From NCBI RefSeq assembly GCF_900182745.1, contig NZ_FXTY01000001.1, forward strand, positions 620,001-684,000: a stretch of 64,000 nt of DNA. The letters run 5' to 3'. How positions within the stretch are numbered: the stretch's first letter is position 1; each line of letters starts with the position of its first letter. This document shows, one piece after another, positions 1-8,714 of this stretch. The notes under the pieces are model-generated. The model had not been told where the DNA came from and searched no databases. It saw only the letters and a list, made by a program, of their open reading frames with translations. The DNA comes from Shimia sagamensis. Its GTDB lineage: Bacteria > Pseudomonadota > Alphaproteobacteria > Rhodobacterales > Rhodobacteraceae. The position numbers and the translations under genes were made by a program.

Positions 1-22
1 CAGAGAAAAGAAACGAACGTTT

Positions 23-2122
23 GTGGAGGGCGCAAGTGATCAACCTGATCAGCGCATTCTTGTAAGCGGGATTGGTCGCTCAGGCACCACCATGATCTAC
101 CAACAATTGGCGAAGCTTCTTCAAATTGATGGTAAGGAGCGGATCAATTTCCGTTATGAACCCTATTTGTGGAGCATCCGCAGCGGAACGACCAAAGGCA
201 ACGCATTTGGTATGGAGCAACTTCATCAGTTTGGCCTGCATACCCACCTTGAGACTCCACTTCTCCTGAATGAAAAAAGTGCCCTGCACGACAGCTTCTT
301 AGACAGTTTATTTGCAGGGCCAAGCGATCGTGACCCTGAACAAGGGCCGGACGCCTGCCTCACCAAAGTTATTCGCGGGTCCGGTCGACTAGGCAGCTAT
401 ATTGATCGGTTTCCTGATCTAAAAGTGGTGGCTTGCCTCCGCAATCCGTTTGACACAATCAACTCTAGTCTTGGCATGTTCTCGTTCTTTGGCGAAGAGT
501 TCCATGAGAATGATCGGGAACGCTTCCTTGCCGAGCTGAACGCACGAGGATTGCCCACAGAGCACCTGTCACTTGACTCGCCGCGCTCCATTGAATGGAG
601 TGCCGCATGGTGGCAAACTTTTACGGCTGAAACTTTGGCCGTTGCCCGTCAATACCCGGACAATGTTTTTCTGTTTTGCTACGAAGACTTTAGCCGCGAC
701 GGCGCGCGCGTCATGCAAAACCTCCAGGATTTTGTCGGCATTCAAAACGATGGTATTGCCATGGGGCTCAGCAAACCTGCGGGCCCCTCAATCAAGGCTA
801 CCAGCTTGAATGCTTGGGATGTCGCCTACCTGCAGGATTGCCACGCTTTCTACGAAGAAGAAGTTCTCCGCCCCTTGCTGGGGGGAACCGGCGTGACCGA
901 GCAACGCCAAGCTATTGCCAAGAAATACGCGCAAGGCAAGTTTTCATTCCCGATTGCAGGTGCCGACCTCGGCCGTCGCGCGCCTATCCAGCTGCGCGGA
1001 ATGATGTTGCATGATGGCAAAAGCCCGTTCCTGACGCTTGCCAAGAGCGCCCGGACGCCCATCGATTTGCCAGCCTTGATTAACACATACGCAAGTGAGG
1101 ATCAGCTGACGCCAACAGCACAGACACTCGAAACCGATCTGCGCGCTTTGAAAAAGGGCAAACGATTTGGCGCCGTGATCACTTGTCACAACAATTCGAC
1201 CACAATTGTTGGGGCCGTCTTATCCTGCTTGAACCAGACCGTGCCTTATGATCGCATCATTGTTGTGGATGACTGTTCGACAGACGATTCAAAAACCAAA
1301 CTGGCCGTTTTGGAAGAAATGTACAGTGCGCTCCAAGTCATTCCGCTTGAAAGCTCTCTTGGTCCGTCCGGTGCTCGCCATATTGGTATTTCGCGCCTGG
1401 ACACCGACTACTGGACTCAGTTGGATGGTGATGATCTGTTTTGGCCCACCAAAAACCAAGCAGAAATTGTTGCCATAGATGGCGACGACAACGCCATCGC
1501 ATTTAGCGATATTCTGTTGGTTAACCCGAACAATACTTCGTTGCAGCCTACAAAGACTTATGACGGAAAACACCCAAATGCGTTTGAGTGTTTGCTGTCG
1601 AGGATTGTGCAAATACCACGCGATATGACCATGTCCAAAGAATTATACTTCCGTGCCGGCGGATATAATCTCGTTGGGCATCTCTATGAGGATTGGGATT
1701 TCAAGTTGCGTCTTGCCGCCTTGACTAACAGTGAGTGGCGTCATTCAAAGAGCCAAATCGGTACGGTTTACAATCGGTTGACACCGGGCCTTTCTGGAGT
1801 GGATGCAGGCCTGCACGCCCGTGCTCTTGTTTTATACTTCTTTAAGGCACTTGGGCATCATTGCCCCGCGCCCGGGGCGGTTCTTGATCATTTTGAGAAG
1901 GCCGTTGCCCCGTTCCAGGACCGCCATATCGTGACCGAAGCCCGCAAATGGCTGAAAGCCGCAGTGGGTACCAACAGCTTTGATCCCAAGCCTTTCTCTG
2001 ACCTTGCTACGTCTCGAGACACACACACAGCAAGCAACACCACACTCGCCGAAACTTTTCAAAAACGGGCGCAGTCTCTGATCGGCGGCCACAAAAAAGA
2101 AACTCTGGAGGTGGCACGGTGA
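23..2122 (+). CDS. Sulfotransferase-glycosyltransferase family 2 fusion
   Basis: The N-terminal half looks like a PAPS-dependent sulfotransferase: a 5'-phosphosulfate loop (VSGIGRSGTT, about residues 14-23) and a 3'-phosphate-type segment (RNPFDTINSS, about residue 140). From about residue 380 a GT-A family 2 glycosyltransferase begins (FGAVITCHNNS), with VVDDCSTDDS and a metal-site-like LDGDD near residue 468. One protein may therefore both add and sulfate a sugar, probably in the cytoplasm during polysaccharide assembly; that is inference. The start is GTG. The frame is open to the left edge, so the true start could lie outside the window. It overlaps the next glycosyltransferase by 4 bases, indicating co-translation. 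Confidence 0.8.
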   Translation: MEGASDQPDQRILVSGIGRSGTTMIYQQLAKLLQIDGKERINFRYEPYLWSIRSGTTKGNAFGMEQLHQFGLHTHLETPLLLNEKSALHDSFLDSLFAGPSDRDPEQGPDACLTKVIRGSGRLGSYIDRFPDLKVVACLRNPFDTINSSLGMFSFFGEEFHENDRERFLAELNARGLPTEHLSLDSPRSIEWSAAWWQTFTAETLAVARQYPDNVFLFCYEDFSRDGARVMQNLQDFVGIQNDGIAMGLSKPAGPSIKATSLNAWDVAYLQDCHAFYEEEVLRPLLGGTGVTEQRQAIAKKYAQGKFSFPIAGADLGRRAPIQLRGMMLHDGKSPFLTLAKSARTPIDLPALINTYASEDQLTPTAQTLETDLRALKKGKRFGAVITCHNNSTTIVGAVLSCLNQTVPYDRIIVVDDCSTDDSKTKLAVLEEMYSALQVIPLESSLGPSGARHIGISRLDTDYWTQLDGDDLFWPTKNQAEIVAIDGDDNAIAFSDILLVNPNNTSLQPTKTYDGKHPNAFECLLSRIVQIPRDMTMSKELYFRAGGYNLVGHLYEDWDFKLRLAALTNSEWRHSKSQIGTVYNRLTPGLSGVDAGLHARALVLYFFKALGHHCPAPGAVLDHFEKAVAPFQDRHIVTEARKWLKAAVGTNSFDPKPFSDLATSRDTHTASNTTLAETFQKRAQSLIGGHKKETLEVAR

Positions 2123-2925
2123 CCAAGTTTTCCATTATCACGGTTGTCTGGAATGACTGCGTGGGCGCGACCAGGACAATGCAAAGTGTGTTTTCTCAAA
2201 CGTATCAAAACTACGAGGTAATTGTTCAGGACGGAGCGTCAACGGATGGGACATCTGAGATGCTGAGGTCCTTTGGCAACTGGATCGATTCACTGGTCAT
2301 CGAAGAGGACGGTGGCATCTATGATGCCATGAATCGGGCCACAATGCGGGCAACAGGCGATTACCTCGTATTCATGAACGCCGCCGACTATTTTATTAAC
2401 CCAAAGGTTCTGGAAGACGTTGCCGCAGCGATTAATCCAGACGAAGATGATATCTTTACTGGTCAAGCTTTTCGCGATGAAGATGGCGGCCTGCATAGGT
2501 ACCGCCCACTTGAACAATTCTGGGCCGGGTCTACGCTTGACCACCAAGCCAGCTTTATTCGCCGCGAATTGATGCAAGACCTGAAGTATGACGAGCGCTA
2601 CAAAATTGCAGGGGATTTGCACTTCTTCACCCGTGCGCGCCTACAGGGTGCAAGATACCGGTCCGAAGATTTACCAATTGTCCGGAAGCCTTTCTCCGTT
2701 GGAGCGTCCACAAGTTTTGTCAGCCGCATCAATGATCGGCTTAACATGCTCGACGAGGCCTGGGGAGACAGCTATCCAGTGCGCGACACGATCACCAAAG
2801 AGATGCGTCACTATGCGGCAAAAACCTTTGATGTTTCGGTCGACCGGTTCGCCGATATGCCAATTGAGGAAATGCTTAAGCTGTTCGAAACTTGGGAAAA
2901 ACGGCTGCAGGCTCTCGCTGCATAA
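2119..2925 (+). CDS. Family 2 glycosyltransferase (WcaE-like)
   Basis: A 268-residue GT-A enzyme. It starts FSIITVVWND, has a nucleotide-sugar loop QDGASTDGT, and a DGGIYDAMNRATMRATGDYL segment typical of WcaE-like transferases that use GDP- or UDP-sugars. The usual acidic metal site appears as FMNAADYF, with one Asp instead of a DxD pair. It starts with GTG overlapping the upstream stop, so it is translationally coupled to the fusion gene. It probably transfers one sugar to a growing lipid-linked oligosaccharide; donor and acceptor cannot be told from sequence. Confidence 0.85.
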   Translation: MTKFSIITVVWNDCVGATRTMQSVFSQTYQNYEVIVQDGASTDGTSEMLRSFGNWIDSLVIEEDGGIYDAMNRATMRATGDYLVFMNAADYFINPKVLEDVAAAINPDEDDIFTGQAFRDEDGGLHRYRPLEQFWAGSTLDHQASFIRRELMQDLKYDERYKIAGDLHFFTRARLQGARYRSEDLPIVRKPFSVGASTSFVSRINDRLNMLDEAWGDSYPVRDTITKEMRHYAAKTFDVSVDRFADMPIEEMLKLFETWEKRLQALAA

Positions 2926-3021
2926 CTCATCCAGTACATTTATGGCCTCAATTCTCCCCAACTGTTTTGGAGCCGCCTCGTGCATGAGTATGCAAGCAAA
3001 TTTTAGATAGTGGACTTAAAC

Positions 3022-4143
3022 ATGAAAAAAGCACTTATTACCGGTGTCACCGGACAAGATGGATCATACTTAGCCGAGTTCTTGCTCGAAAAAGGGTACG
3101 AGGTACATGGCATCAAACGCCGTGCTTCTCTGTTTAATACAGCCCGTGTAGACCACATCTATCAAGACCCCCACGTCGACAATGCAAACTTCAAGCTGCA
3201 TTATGGTGATTTGACTGACACCTCCAACTTGACGCGGATCATGCGAGAGGTTGAGCCCGACGAGGTCTACAACCTTGGCGCACAGTCCCATGTTGCCGTG
3301 AGTTTTGAAGCGCCGGAATACACGGCTGATGTTGATGCGATCGGTACGCTGCGTTTATTGGAGGCCATCCGCTTCTTGGGCCTAGAAAAGAAAACCCGTT
3401 TCTACCAAGCATCCACATCTGAGCTTTATGGCTTGGTGCAGGAAACACCACAGAAAGAAACAACACCGTTCTACCCACGCTCCCCATATGCTGTGGCGAA
3501 GCTTTACAGCTATTGGATCTCAGTCAACTACCGTGAAGCTTACGGCATATATGCCTGCAACGGCATTCTGTTTAACCACGAGAGCCCGCGCCGAGGTGAG
3601 ACTTTTGTAACCCGAAAAATCACTCGCGGGCTGGCCAATATCGCCCAAGGCTTGGAGCCTTGTCTCTATATGGGCAATATCGACAGCCTGCGCGACTGGG
3701 GTCATGCCAAAGACTATGTGCGCATGCAGTGGCTGATGCTGCAGCAAGAAAGTCCTGAGGACTATGTGATTGCCACCGGTGTGCAATATTCTGTGCGCGA
3801 GTTTATTACGTGGTCTTCTGAGGAGCTGGGCATCACGCTGGAGTTCTCAGGCAGTGGTGTAGATGAGATTGCCACGGTTGCGGCGATTGAAGGCAACAAG
3901 GCGCCGGCACTAAAAGTGGGTGATGTAGTGATGCGCATTGACCCGCTTTATTTCCGCCCTGCGGAAGTGGAAACCTTGCTAGGCGATCCGGCCAAAGCCA
4001 AACAAAAGCTGGGTTGGGTTCCTGAGATCACTGCGCAAGAAATGTGCTCTGAAATGGTGACTGAGGACCTGAAGGTTGCCAAACGCCATGCCCTTCTAAA
4101 GGAGCATGGGATGGAAGTGCCGGTAAGCGTGGAAATCGGGTGA
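3022..4143 (+). CDS. gmd: GDP-mannose 4,6-dehydratase
   Basis: Converts GDP-D-mannose to GDP-4-keto-6-deoxy-D-mannose, the first committed step to GDP-L-fucose. The Rossmann motif [19 protein letters not shown] is at the N-terminus, followed by the family segment [20 protein letters not shown]. The short-chain dehydrogenase catalytic YxxxK is in [12 protein letters not shown], and [16 protein letters not shown] is a strongly conserved Gmd block. The frame opens at GTG 3010, but ATG 3022 (MKKALITG) matches the usual Gmd start. The protein is about 373 residues, full length. With fcl and manC nearby it supplies activated fucose to the locus. Confidence 0.97.
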   Translation: MKKALITGVTGQDGSYLAEFLLEKGYEVHGIKRRASLFNTARVDHIYQDPHVDNANFKLHYGDLTDTSNLTRIMREVEPDEVYNLGAQSHVAVSFEAPEYTADVDAIGTLRLLEAIRFLGLEKKTRFYQASTSELYGLVQETPQKETTPFYPRSPYAVAKLYSYWISVNYREAYGIYACNGILFNHESPRRGETFVTRKITRGLANIAQGLEPCLYMGNIDSLRDWGHAKDYVRMQWLMLQQESPEDYVIATGVQYSVREFITWSSEELGITLEFSGSGVDEIATVAAIEGNKAPALKVGDVVMRIDPLYFRPAEVETLLGDPAKAKQKLGWVPEITAQEMCSEMVTEDLKVAKRHALLKEHGMEVPVSVEIG

Positions 4144-4241
4144 GCTTTCTCGGCTGCCAAATCCAAATCTGCAAGTGGATCTAGGGACAATTTCATGTTT
4201 GCTTTAGACTACTTAGAGGAACAACGGAAAGGGAGAAGGCC

Positions 4242-5099
4242 TTGCTGAAAGAAATCGAAATTGGAAATACGCTAAATTTCGCTGCCCAACCGATCTCCTT
4301 GGCAGACTTGAAATTTTTGTTCCTGTTTTGTCCAAATAACTCAGGTTCGACCGTACTCAGTCAATACTTGGCCGAGCAACTCGGAGCGTATTTGCCTCCA
4401 TTTGGCAATTTCGAAGGTCAAATGGTGCCCTCTGTGCGTGATATGATGCGAGACCAGCCATGGCGGAAAGAAACGATATTTGATTGGTCCTTCATTAGAG
4501 CCGAATGGGAAAAGAAGGCAAATGGAAGACTCTTTATTGAAGGCTCTCCGCCAAATATCGTCCGGAGTAAGGAAATTGCAAAAACTTTTGGGGAAGACTC
4601 AACCGCAATCTTGTCAATTTCGAATCCTTATCAACAAATCGCGTCCAGTGTCCGCAGGTATCATACACCGGGTGTTGATGTAGCCAAACTTGCGGCGCCA
4701 TGGCTCAGAAAAGCGAACTTGATCCGCGAAATCCGGGAACGCCATCCTCATTTCCCATTGTTCAAATATGATGACTTCACTCGCGATCCTCGGATTGTGA
4801 ACCAGTTTTTTGATATTCCTGTGCACACTTCAAAAGTCCGAGGCAAAAAAGGCTCTGACGGGGAAAACATCCGAAATATGCGAGCTGTAACCACGCTATT
4901 TCTTACTGAACAGGAGATCGACGCGATCTCAACTGAACTCTCTGCAAAGCATCATCTTGTTGAATACTTTGGCTATTCGGTACTCACAGGGAAAAATTTA
5001 CTCAGCGCCTTATCTCAAGACAAAGCTGCAGTGATAAAGGCCCGTGAGCGTCGGGTGGCGTGGGACGCTCGGCAACATCCGTCTGCGGACAAAAAATAG
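4242..5099 (+). CDS. Sulfotransferase-like protein
   Basis: A 285-residue protein with a sulfotransferase-like P-loop near the N-terminus (FLFCPNNSGSTVLSQYL, about residues 28-44) and a later SNPYQQIASSVRR segment in the position of the 3'-phosphate-binding motif. The loop has NNSGST rather than the commoner RSGTT, so substrate use may differ. It starts with TTG behind a purine-rich GGGAGAAGG. It sits between gmd and another sulfotransferase-like gene, so a role in decorating the polysaccharide is likely but inferred. Confidence 0.65.
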   Translation: MLKEIEIGNTLNFAAQPISLADLKFLFLFCPNNSGSTVLSQYLAEQLGAYLPPFGNFEGQMVPSVRDMMRDQPWRKETIFDWSFIRAEWEKKANGRLFIEGSPPNIVRSKEIAKTFGEDSTAILSISNPYQQIASSVRRYHTPGVDVAKLAAPWLRKANLIREIRERHPHFPLFKYDDFTRDPRIVNQFFDIPVHTSKVRGKKGSDGENIRNMRAVTTLFLTEQEIDAISTELSAKHHLVEYFGYSVLTGKNLLSALSQDKAAVIKARERRVAWDARQHPSADKK

Positions 5100-5114
5100 A
5101 CTAAGGAAAACAAA

Positions 5115-5828
5115 ATGAAAAAGTTAGTTTTTGTTTCGGGCGTGGCACGCTCTGGCACATCCGCATTGGTAAATGTCCTAAACAAAAACCCGGGTTTTTT
5201 GATAGGGATGGAGCGTTATTTTTTCTTGATAAAACGCGAAGAGATCACCCTTGAGCATTTCCGGGGACAACGGTTTTTGGCGGTGGAGGAAGGGGATACA
5301 CACGGCAAAGGTCTGGCGATGGAGGATCCAAAGAAAGCGCTTCGAAACGCAACCTTCATAGGCGACAAGTTTCCGCTTTTGTTTGAGCACTTTGACTATA
5401 TGCTGGATGCGTTCCCGGAGGCACGCCACATTTACATCGTGCGCAATCCCCTCTCGGTGGTGGAAAGTTACGATGCCCGCCTGCGTGACAAAAGCGATAA
5501 GTGGCGTAAATCTTGGCAAGTTGGCCTGAACGAGTGGAACACTAGTGTGCAATCCGTCATGAAACTTTCTGCGGAACAATTGGCCAAATTCTATTTTGTC
5601 TCATACGAGAGCTTTTTTGAGAGCACGGGCGAAATGAACGCATTATTCAGTCATTTTGATCTTGGCGAGGTCAGAAACGAACACTTAAAACCGTTCTGTC
5701 AAAAATTTAGAGAACTGAACGAGAATCCTGTAAAGCGACGAGACGATATTCGTCAATACGTGGCGCGCCATGCCGATTGGCAATCTTATCGTGCCTTGTT
5801 GCAGCGGATCGAGGAGCAAAAAGTTTGA
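5115..5828 (+). CDS. Sulfotransferase family protein
   Basis: A 237-residue protein with a clear 5'-PAPS loop (FVSGVARSGTSALVNVLN, residues 5-22) and a conserved VRNPLSVVESYDARL block around residue 115. This matches the compact bacterial sulfotransferases of polysaccharide clusters. It starts ATG with AAGGA upstream and follows the previous sulfotransferase-like gene by 15 bases, probably in the same transcript. The likely reaction is PAPS-dependent O-sulfation of a sugar or lipid; the acceptor is unknown. Confidence 0.8.
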   Translation: MKKLVFVSGVARSGTSALVNVLNKNPGFLIGMERYFFLIKREEITLEHFRGQRFLAVEEGDTHGKGLAMEDPKKALRNATFIGDKFPLLFEHFDYMLDAFPEARHIYIVRNPLSVVESYDARLRDKSDKWRKSWQVGLNEWNTSVQSVMKLSAEQLAKFYFVSYESFFESTGEMNALFSHFDLGEVRNEHLKPFCQKFRELNENPVKRRDDIRQYVARHADWQSYRALLQRIEEQKV

Positions 5829-5953
5829 CCCGTCATATGAAACCCTTTAGGGAAACAAAAGCCAAAACTTGTGTTGTTATTTGGTGATAGCACTATGAGT
5901 GCGGAGTCCACCCCGTTTTATTTATAATTGTTCTAGATTTTGGAGTTAATGAA

Positions 5954-6175
5954 ATGACTGTTTCTTCTCAAAAAGTTGCCCAACCTCCCGCTGTTGCTTT
6001 GGCACAATCCATGTTCCGGGCACAAAACCAAATTGCCAAGGAAAGCGGCGGAACATTGCCAGAGCTGTCTTTCCGTGATGACAAGGATAAATGGGTCTCT
6101 CTGGCGCGTCAGACGATCCGTGTACTTGAAAATCAAGGATACACACTAAGCAAGTCTGAGCCAGCCAGTTCCTAA
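5954..6175 (+). CDS. Small hypothetical protein
   Basis: A 73-residue soluble protein with no signal peptide or membrane segment and no family I recognise. It begins MTVSSQKVAQPPAVALAQ and has a central acidic/basic stretch (SFRDDKDKWVSLARQTIRVL) that could form an amphipathic helix. A GGAG lies 9 bases before the ATG. It sits alone between a sulfotransferase and fcl, with 125 bases before and 35 after, and is colinear with the operon. Coding support rests on the ribosome site and position only. Confidence 0.55.
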   Translation: MTVSSQKVAQPPAVALAQSMFRAQNQIAKESGGTLPELSFRDDKDKWVSLARQTIRVLENQGYTLSKSEPASS

Positions 6176-6210
6176 TTACACTCTGATTCAGAACGTATAA
6201 AGGACGTGCA

Positions 6211-7179
6211 ATGCGCATCTACGTAGCGGGCCATCGCGGCATGGTTGGCGGCGCAATTTTGCGCCGCCTTCAGGTTCGCAAGGCCGTGGAAGAAGATCTG
6301 ACGTTGATCACGCGTACCCATGCTGAACTTGATCTCACCGATCAGGTTGCTGTGCGCGACTTTATGCAGGGCGAAAAACCTGACGTGGTGATCCTTGCGG
6401 CTGCCAAAGTTGGCGGCATTCATGCCAACAACACCTATCCGGCGGACTTCATCTACAAAAACCTGATGATCGAGTGCAATGTCATTCATCAGGCCTTTGC
6501 GGCTGGTGTAAAACGGCTTTTACAGTTGGGCAGTTCGTGCATTTATCCCAAAGCAGTGCCCCAGCCGATGAAAGAAGACGCACTGCTCACCGGAACGCTG
6601 GAACCCACCAATGAACCTTATGCGGTGGCCAAGATTGCAGGCATCAAGCTGTGCGAGAGCTACAACCGTCAACATGGTGTGGACTACCGCTCAGTGATGC
6701 CGACCAATCTCTATGGGCCAGGTGACAACTTCCATCCAGAAAACTCCCACGTTATGCCAGCCCTGATCCGCCGCTTCCACGAGGCCGCTCAGAGCGGGCA
6801 GGAAGAGGTTGTGATGTGGGGCACTGGCAAACCCATGCGGGAATTCTTGCACGTTGATGACATGGCAGCGGCCAGCCTATTTGTGCTAGATCTGGACAAA
6901 GAAACCTATGAGGCCAACACGGAACCAATGTTGAGCCACATCAACGTGGGAACCGGAACAGACATTTCTATTGGCGAGTTGGGCCACATGATCGCTGAAG
7001 TGACCGGGTATTCGGGGCGGATTACACAGGATTTAAGCAAACCTGATGGAACCATGAAAAAGCTGATGGATGTGAGCCGCCTAGGTGACATGGGCTGGAC
7101 GGCGCGTGTACAATTGAAAGACGGTTTGAAAGAGACCTATCAGTGGTTTCTCAATAATCAGGATAGCTTTCGCGGATAA
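6211..7179 (+). CDS. fcl: GDP-L-fucose synthase
   Basis: Epimerase-reductase that turns GDP-4-keto-6-deoxymannose into GDP-L-fucose using NADPH. It has the Rossmann start [17 protein letters not shown], the [10 protein letters not shown] block, SSCIYPK, and the catalytic YxxxK in [27 protein letters not shown] is also typical. At 322 residues it is full length. AAGGA precedes the ATG. It works directly after Gmd, and manC follows 24 bases later, so these two are probably one transcript. Confidence 0.97.
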   Translation: MRIYVAGHRGMVGGAILRRLQVRKAVEEDLTLITRTHAELDLTDQVAVRDFMQGEKPDVVILAAAKVGGIHANNTYPADFIYKNLMIECNVIHQAFAAGVKRLLQLGSSCIYPKAVPQPMKEDALLTGTLEPTNEPYAVAKIAGIKLCESYNRQHGVDYRSVMPTNLYGPGDNFHPENSHVMPALIRRFHEAAQSGQEEVVMWGTGKPMREFLHVDDMAAASLFVLDLDKETYEANTEPMLSHINVGTGTDISIGELGHMIAEVTGYSGRITQDLSKPDGTMKKLMDVSRLGDMGWTARVQLKDGLKETYQWFLNNQDSFRG

Positions 7180-7203
7180 TTTTTCGACCCAAGGACTTTT
7201 CAT

Positions 7204-8652
7204 ATGACCCATATTATTCATCCCCTTCTCCTCTGTGGCGGCTCTGGAACTCGGCTATGGCCGTTGAGCCGTAAAAGTTATCCCAAGCAGTTTGCCAAGC
7301 TGACCGGCGAGGACAGTCTGTTTCAAGCCTCAGCCGAGCGCTTGTCCGGTGACGGTTTTGCGGCACCCTTGGTGATCACCGCCTCTGATTTTCGGTTCAT
7401 TGTTATTGAGCAATTGGCAGCCAAAGAAATCAGTGCATCAGCAACGTTGATTGAACCGGAAGGGCGCAATACCGCCCCGGCGATTTTGGCGTCTGCCTTG
7501 GTTCTGGAAGCCGAAACACCAGGTGCACTGATGTTGGTGGCACCGTCCGATCACGTTATTCCGGACGCTGCACAGTTCCGCGCAGCGGTTGCCGCAGCGG
7601 CCCCCACAGCCGCGGAAGGCCAACTGGTTACCTTTGGTATCCGGCCCGACCGGGCCGAAACCGGTTACGGGTGGCTGGAGCTAAGCCAAAGTCCGGAAGA
7701 TGATTTTGCGCCGGTTGCGCAGCCCCTTAAAAGTTTTGTTGAAAAGCCTGATGCAGAAAAAGCAGAAGGTTTGCTGTCCGGCGGTCAGCATCTTTGGAAC
7801 GCAGGCATTTTCCTGTTTGCCACTGATACGCTGATTGCAGCCTTTGAAAAACATGCGCCGGAGATGTTGGCCAGCGCACGTCAAGCGGTGGACGCGGCAG
7901 AGGCAGACCTGAGCTTCACACGGCTTGACCCAGAAGCCTGGGCAGAGATGGAAGATATCTCCATTGACTACGCGGTCATGGAGAAAGCGGAAAACCTGTC
8001 TGTGGTGCCATTCAGCGGCGCCTGGTCCGACCTTGGTGGCTGGGACGCTGTGTGGTTGGAAAGTGGTCCTGACAGTGATGGCGTAGTGACAAGTGGTCCC
8101 GCCACATCGATTGAGTGTGAAAACACTCTGCTGCGGGCCGAAGATGATGCCCAACAGCTGGTTGGAATTGGCCTGCAAGACGTGATTGCCGTTGCAATGC
8201 CGGATGCGGTTTTGGTTGCACATAAGGACCGGGCGCAGGACGTGAAAAAAGCGGTCGTGGCCTTGAAGCAGAAGGGTGCGTCACAGGCGGAGATTCTGCC
8301 GCGCGACTACCGCCCTTGGGGTTGGTTTGAAAGCCTTGTTGTGGGTGGGCGGTTTCAAGTGAAACGCATTCACGTGCACCCAGGCGCGGCCCTCAGCTTG
8401 CAGAGCCACCATCACCGATCTGAGCATTGGATTGTTGTAGAAGGCACCGCACAGGTCACAATTGACGAAGAGGTCAAACTGGTGACGGAAAACCAATCGG
8501 TCTACATCCCGTTGGGTGCCGTACACCGGATGGAAAACCCAGGCAAAGTGCCAATGGTACTGATCGAAGTTCAGACCGGATCCTATCTCGGTGAAGACGA
8601 CATCATCCGTTACGAAGATGTCTATTCCCGCGGGCAGGGTGCCAAAGGTTAA
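7204..8652 (+). CDS. manC: Mannose-1-phosphate guanylyltransferase / mannose-6-phosphate isomerase
   Basis: A 482-residue bifunctional enzyme supplying GDP-mannose. The pyrophosphorylase half begins LLCGGSGTRLWPLSRKSYPK with later FVEKPD and WNAGIFLF motifs. The C-terminal cupin isomerase half begins about residue 365 (RPWGWFESL) and has HVHPGAALSLQSHHHRSEHW, the metal-binding part. It is the last + strand gene of the polysaccharide locus and converges on the gene at 8715. GDP-mannose made here feeds Gmd and Fcl. Confidence 0.96.
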   Translation: MTHIIHPLLLCGGSGTRLWPLSRKSYPKQFAKLTGEDSLFQASAERLSGDGFAAPLVITASDFRFIVIEQLAAKEISASATLIEPEGRNTAPAILASALVLEAETPGALMLVAPSDHVIPDAAQFRAAVAAAAPTAAEGQLVTFGIRPDRAETGYGWLELSQSPEDDFAPVAQPLKSFVEKPDAEKAEGLLSGGQHLWNAGIFLFATDTLIAAFEKHAPEMLASARQAVDAAEADLSFTRLDPEAWAEMEDISIDYAVMEKAENLSVVPFSGAWSDLGGWDAVWLESGPDSDGVVTSGPATSIECENTLLRAEDDAQQLVGIGLQDVIAVAMPDAVLVAHKDRAQDVKKAVVALKQKGASQAEILPRDYRPWGWFESLVVGGRFQVKRIHVHPGAALSLQSHHHRSEHWIVVEGTAQVTIDEEVKLVTENQSVYIPLGAVHRMENPGKVPMVLIEVQTGSYLGEDDIIRYEDVYSRGQGAKG

Positions 8653-8714
8653 CTGGAAGGGGAACGGAGAGTTGTGGCCCACTCAGGCATTGTGGACCAC
8701 CTATCCGGCCGGTG

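Noticed and set aside
8653-8714. Terminator between manC and the tail-fibre-like gene
   Set aside because: Short inverted matches (GTGGCCCAC / GTGGACCAC) exist, but there is no convincing stem with a T run.
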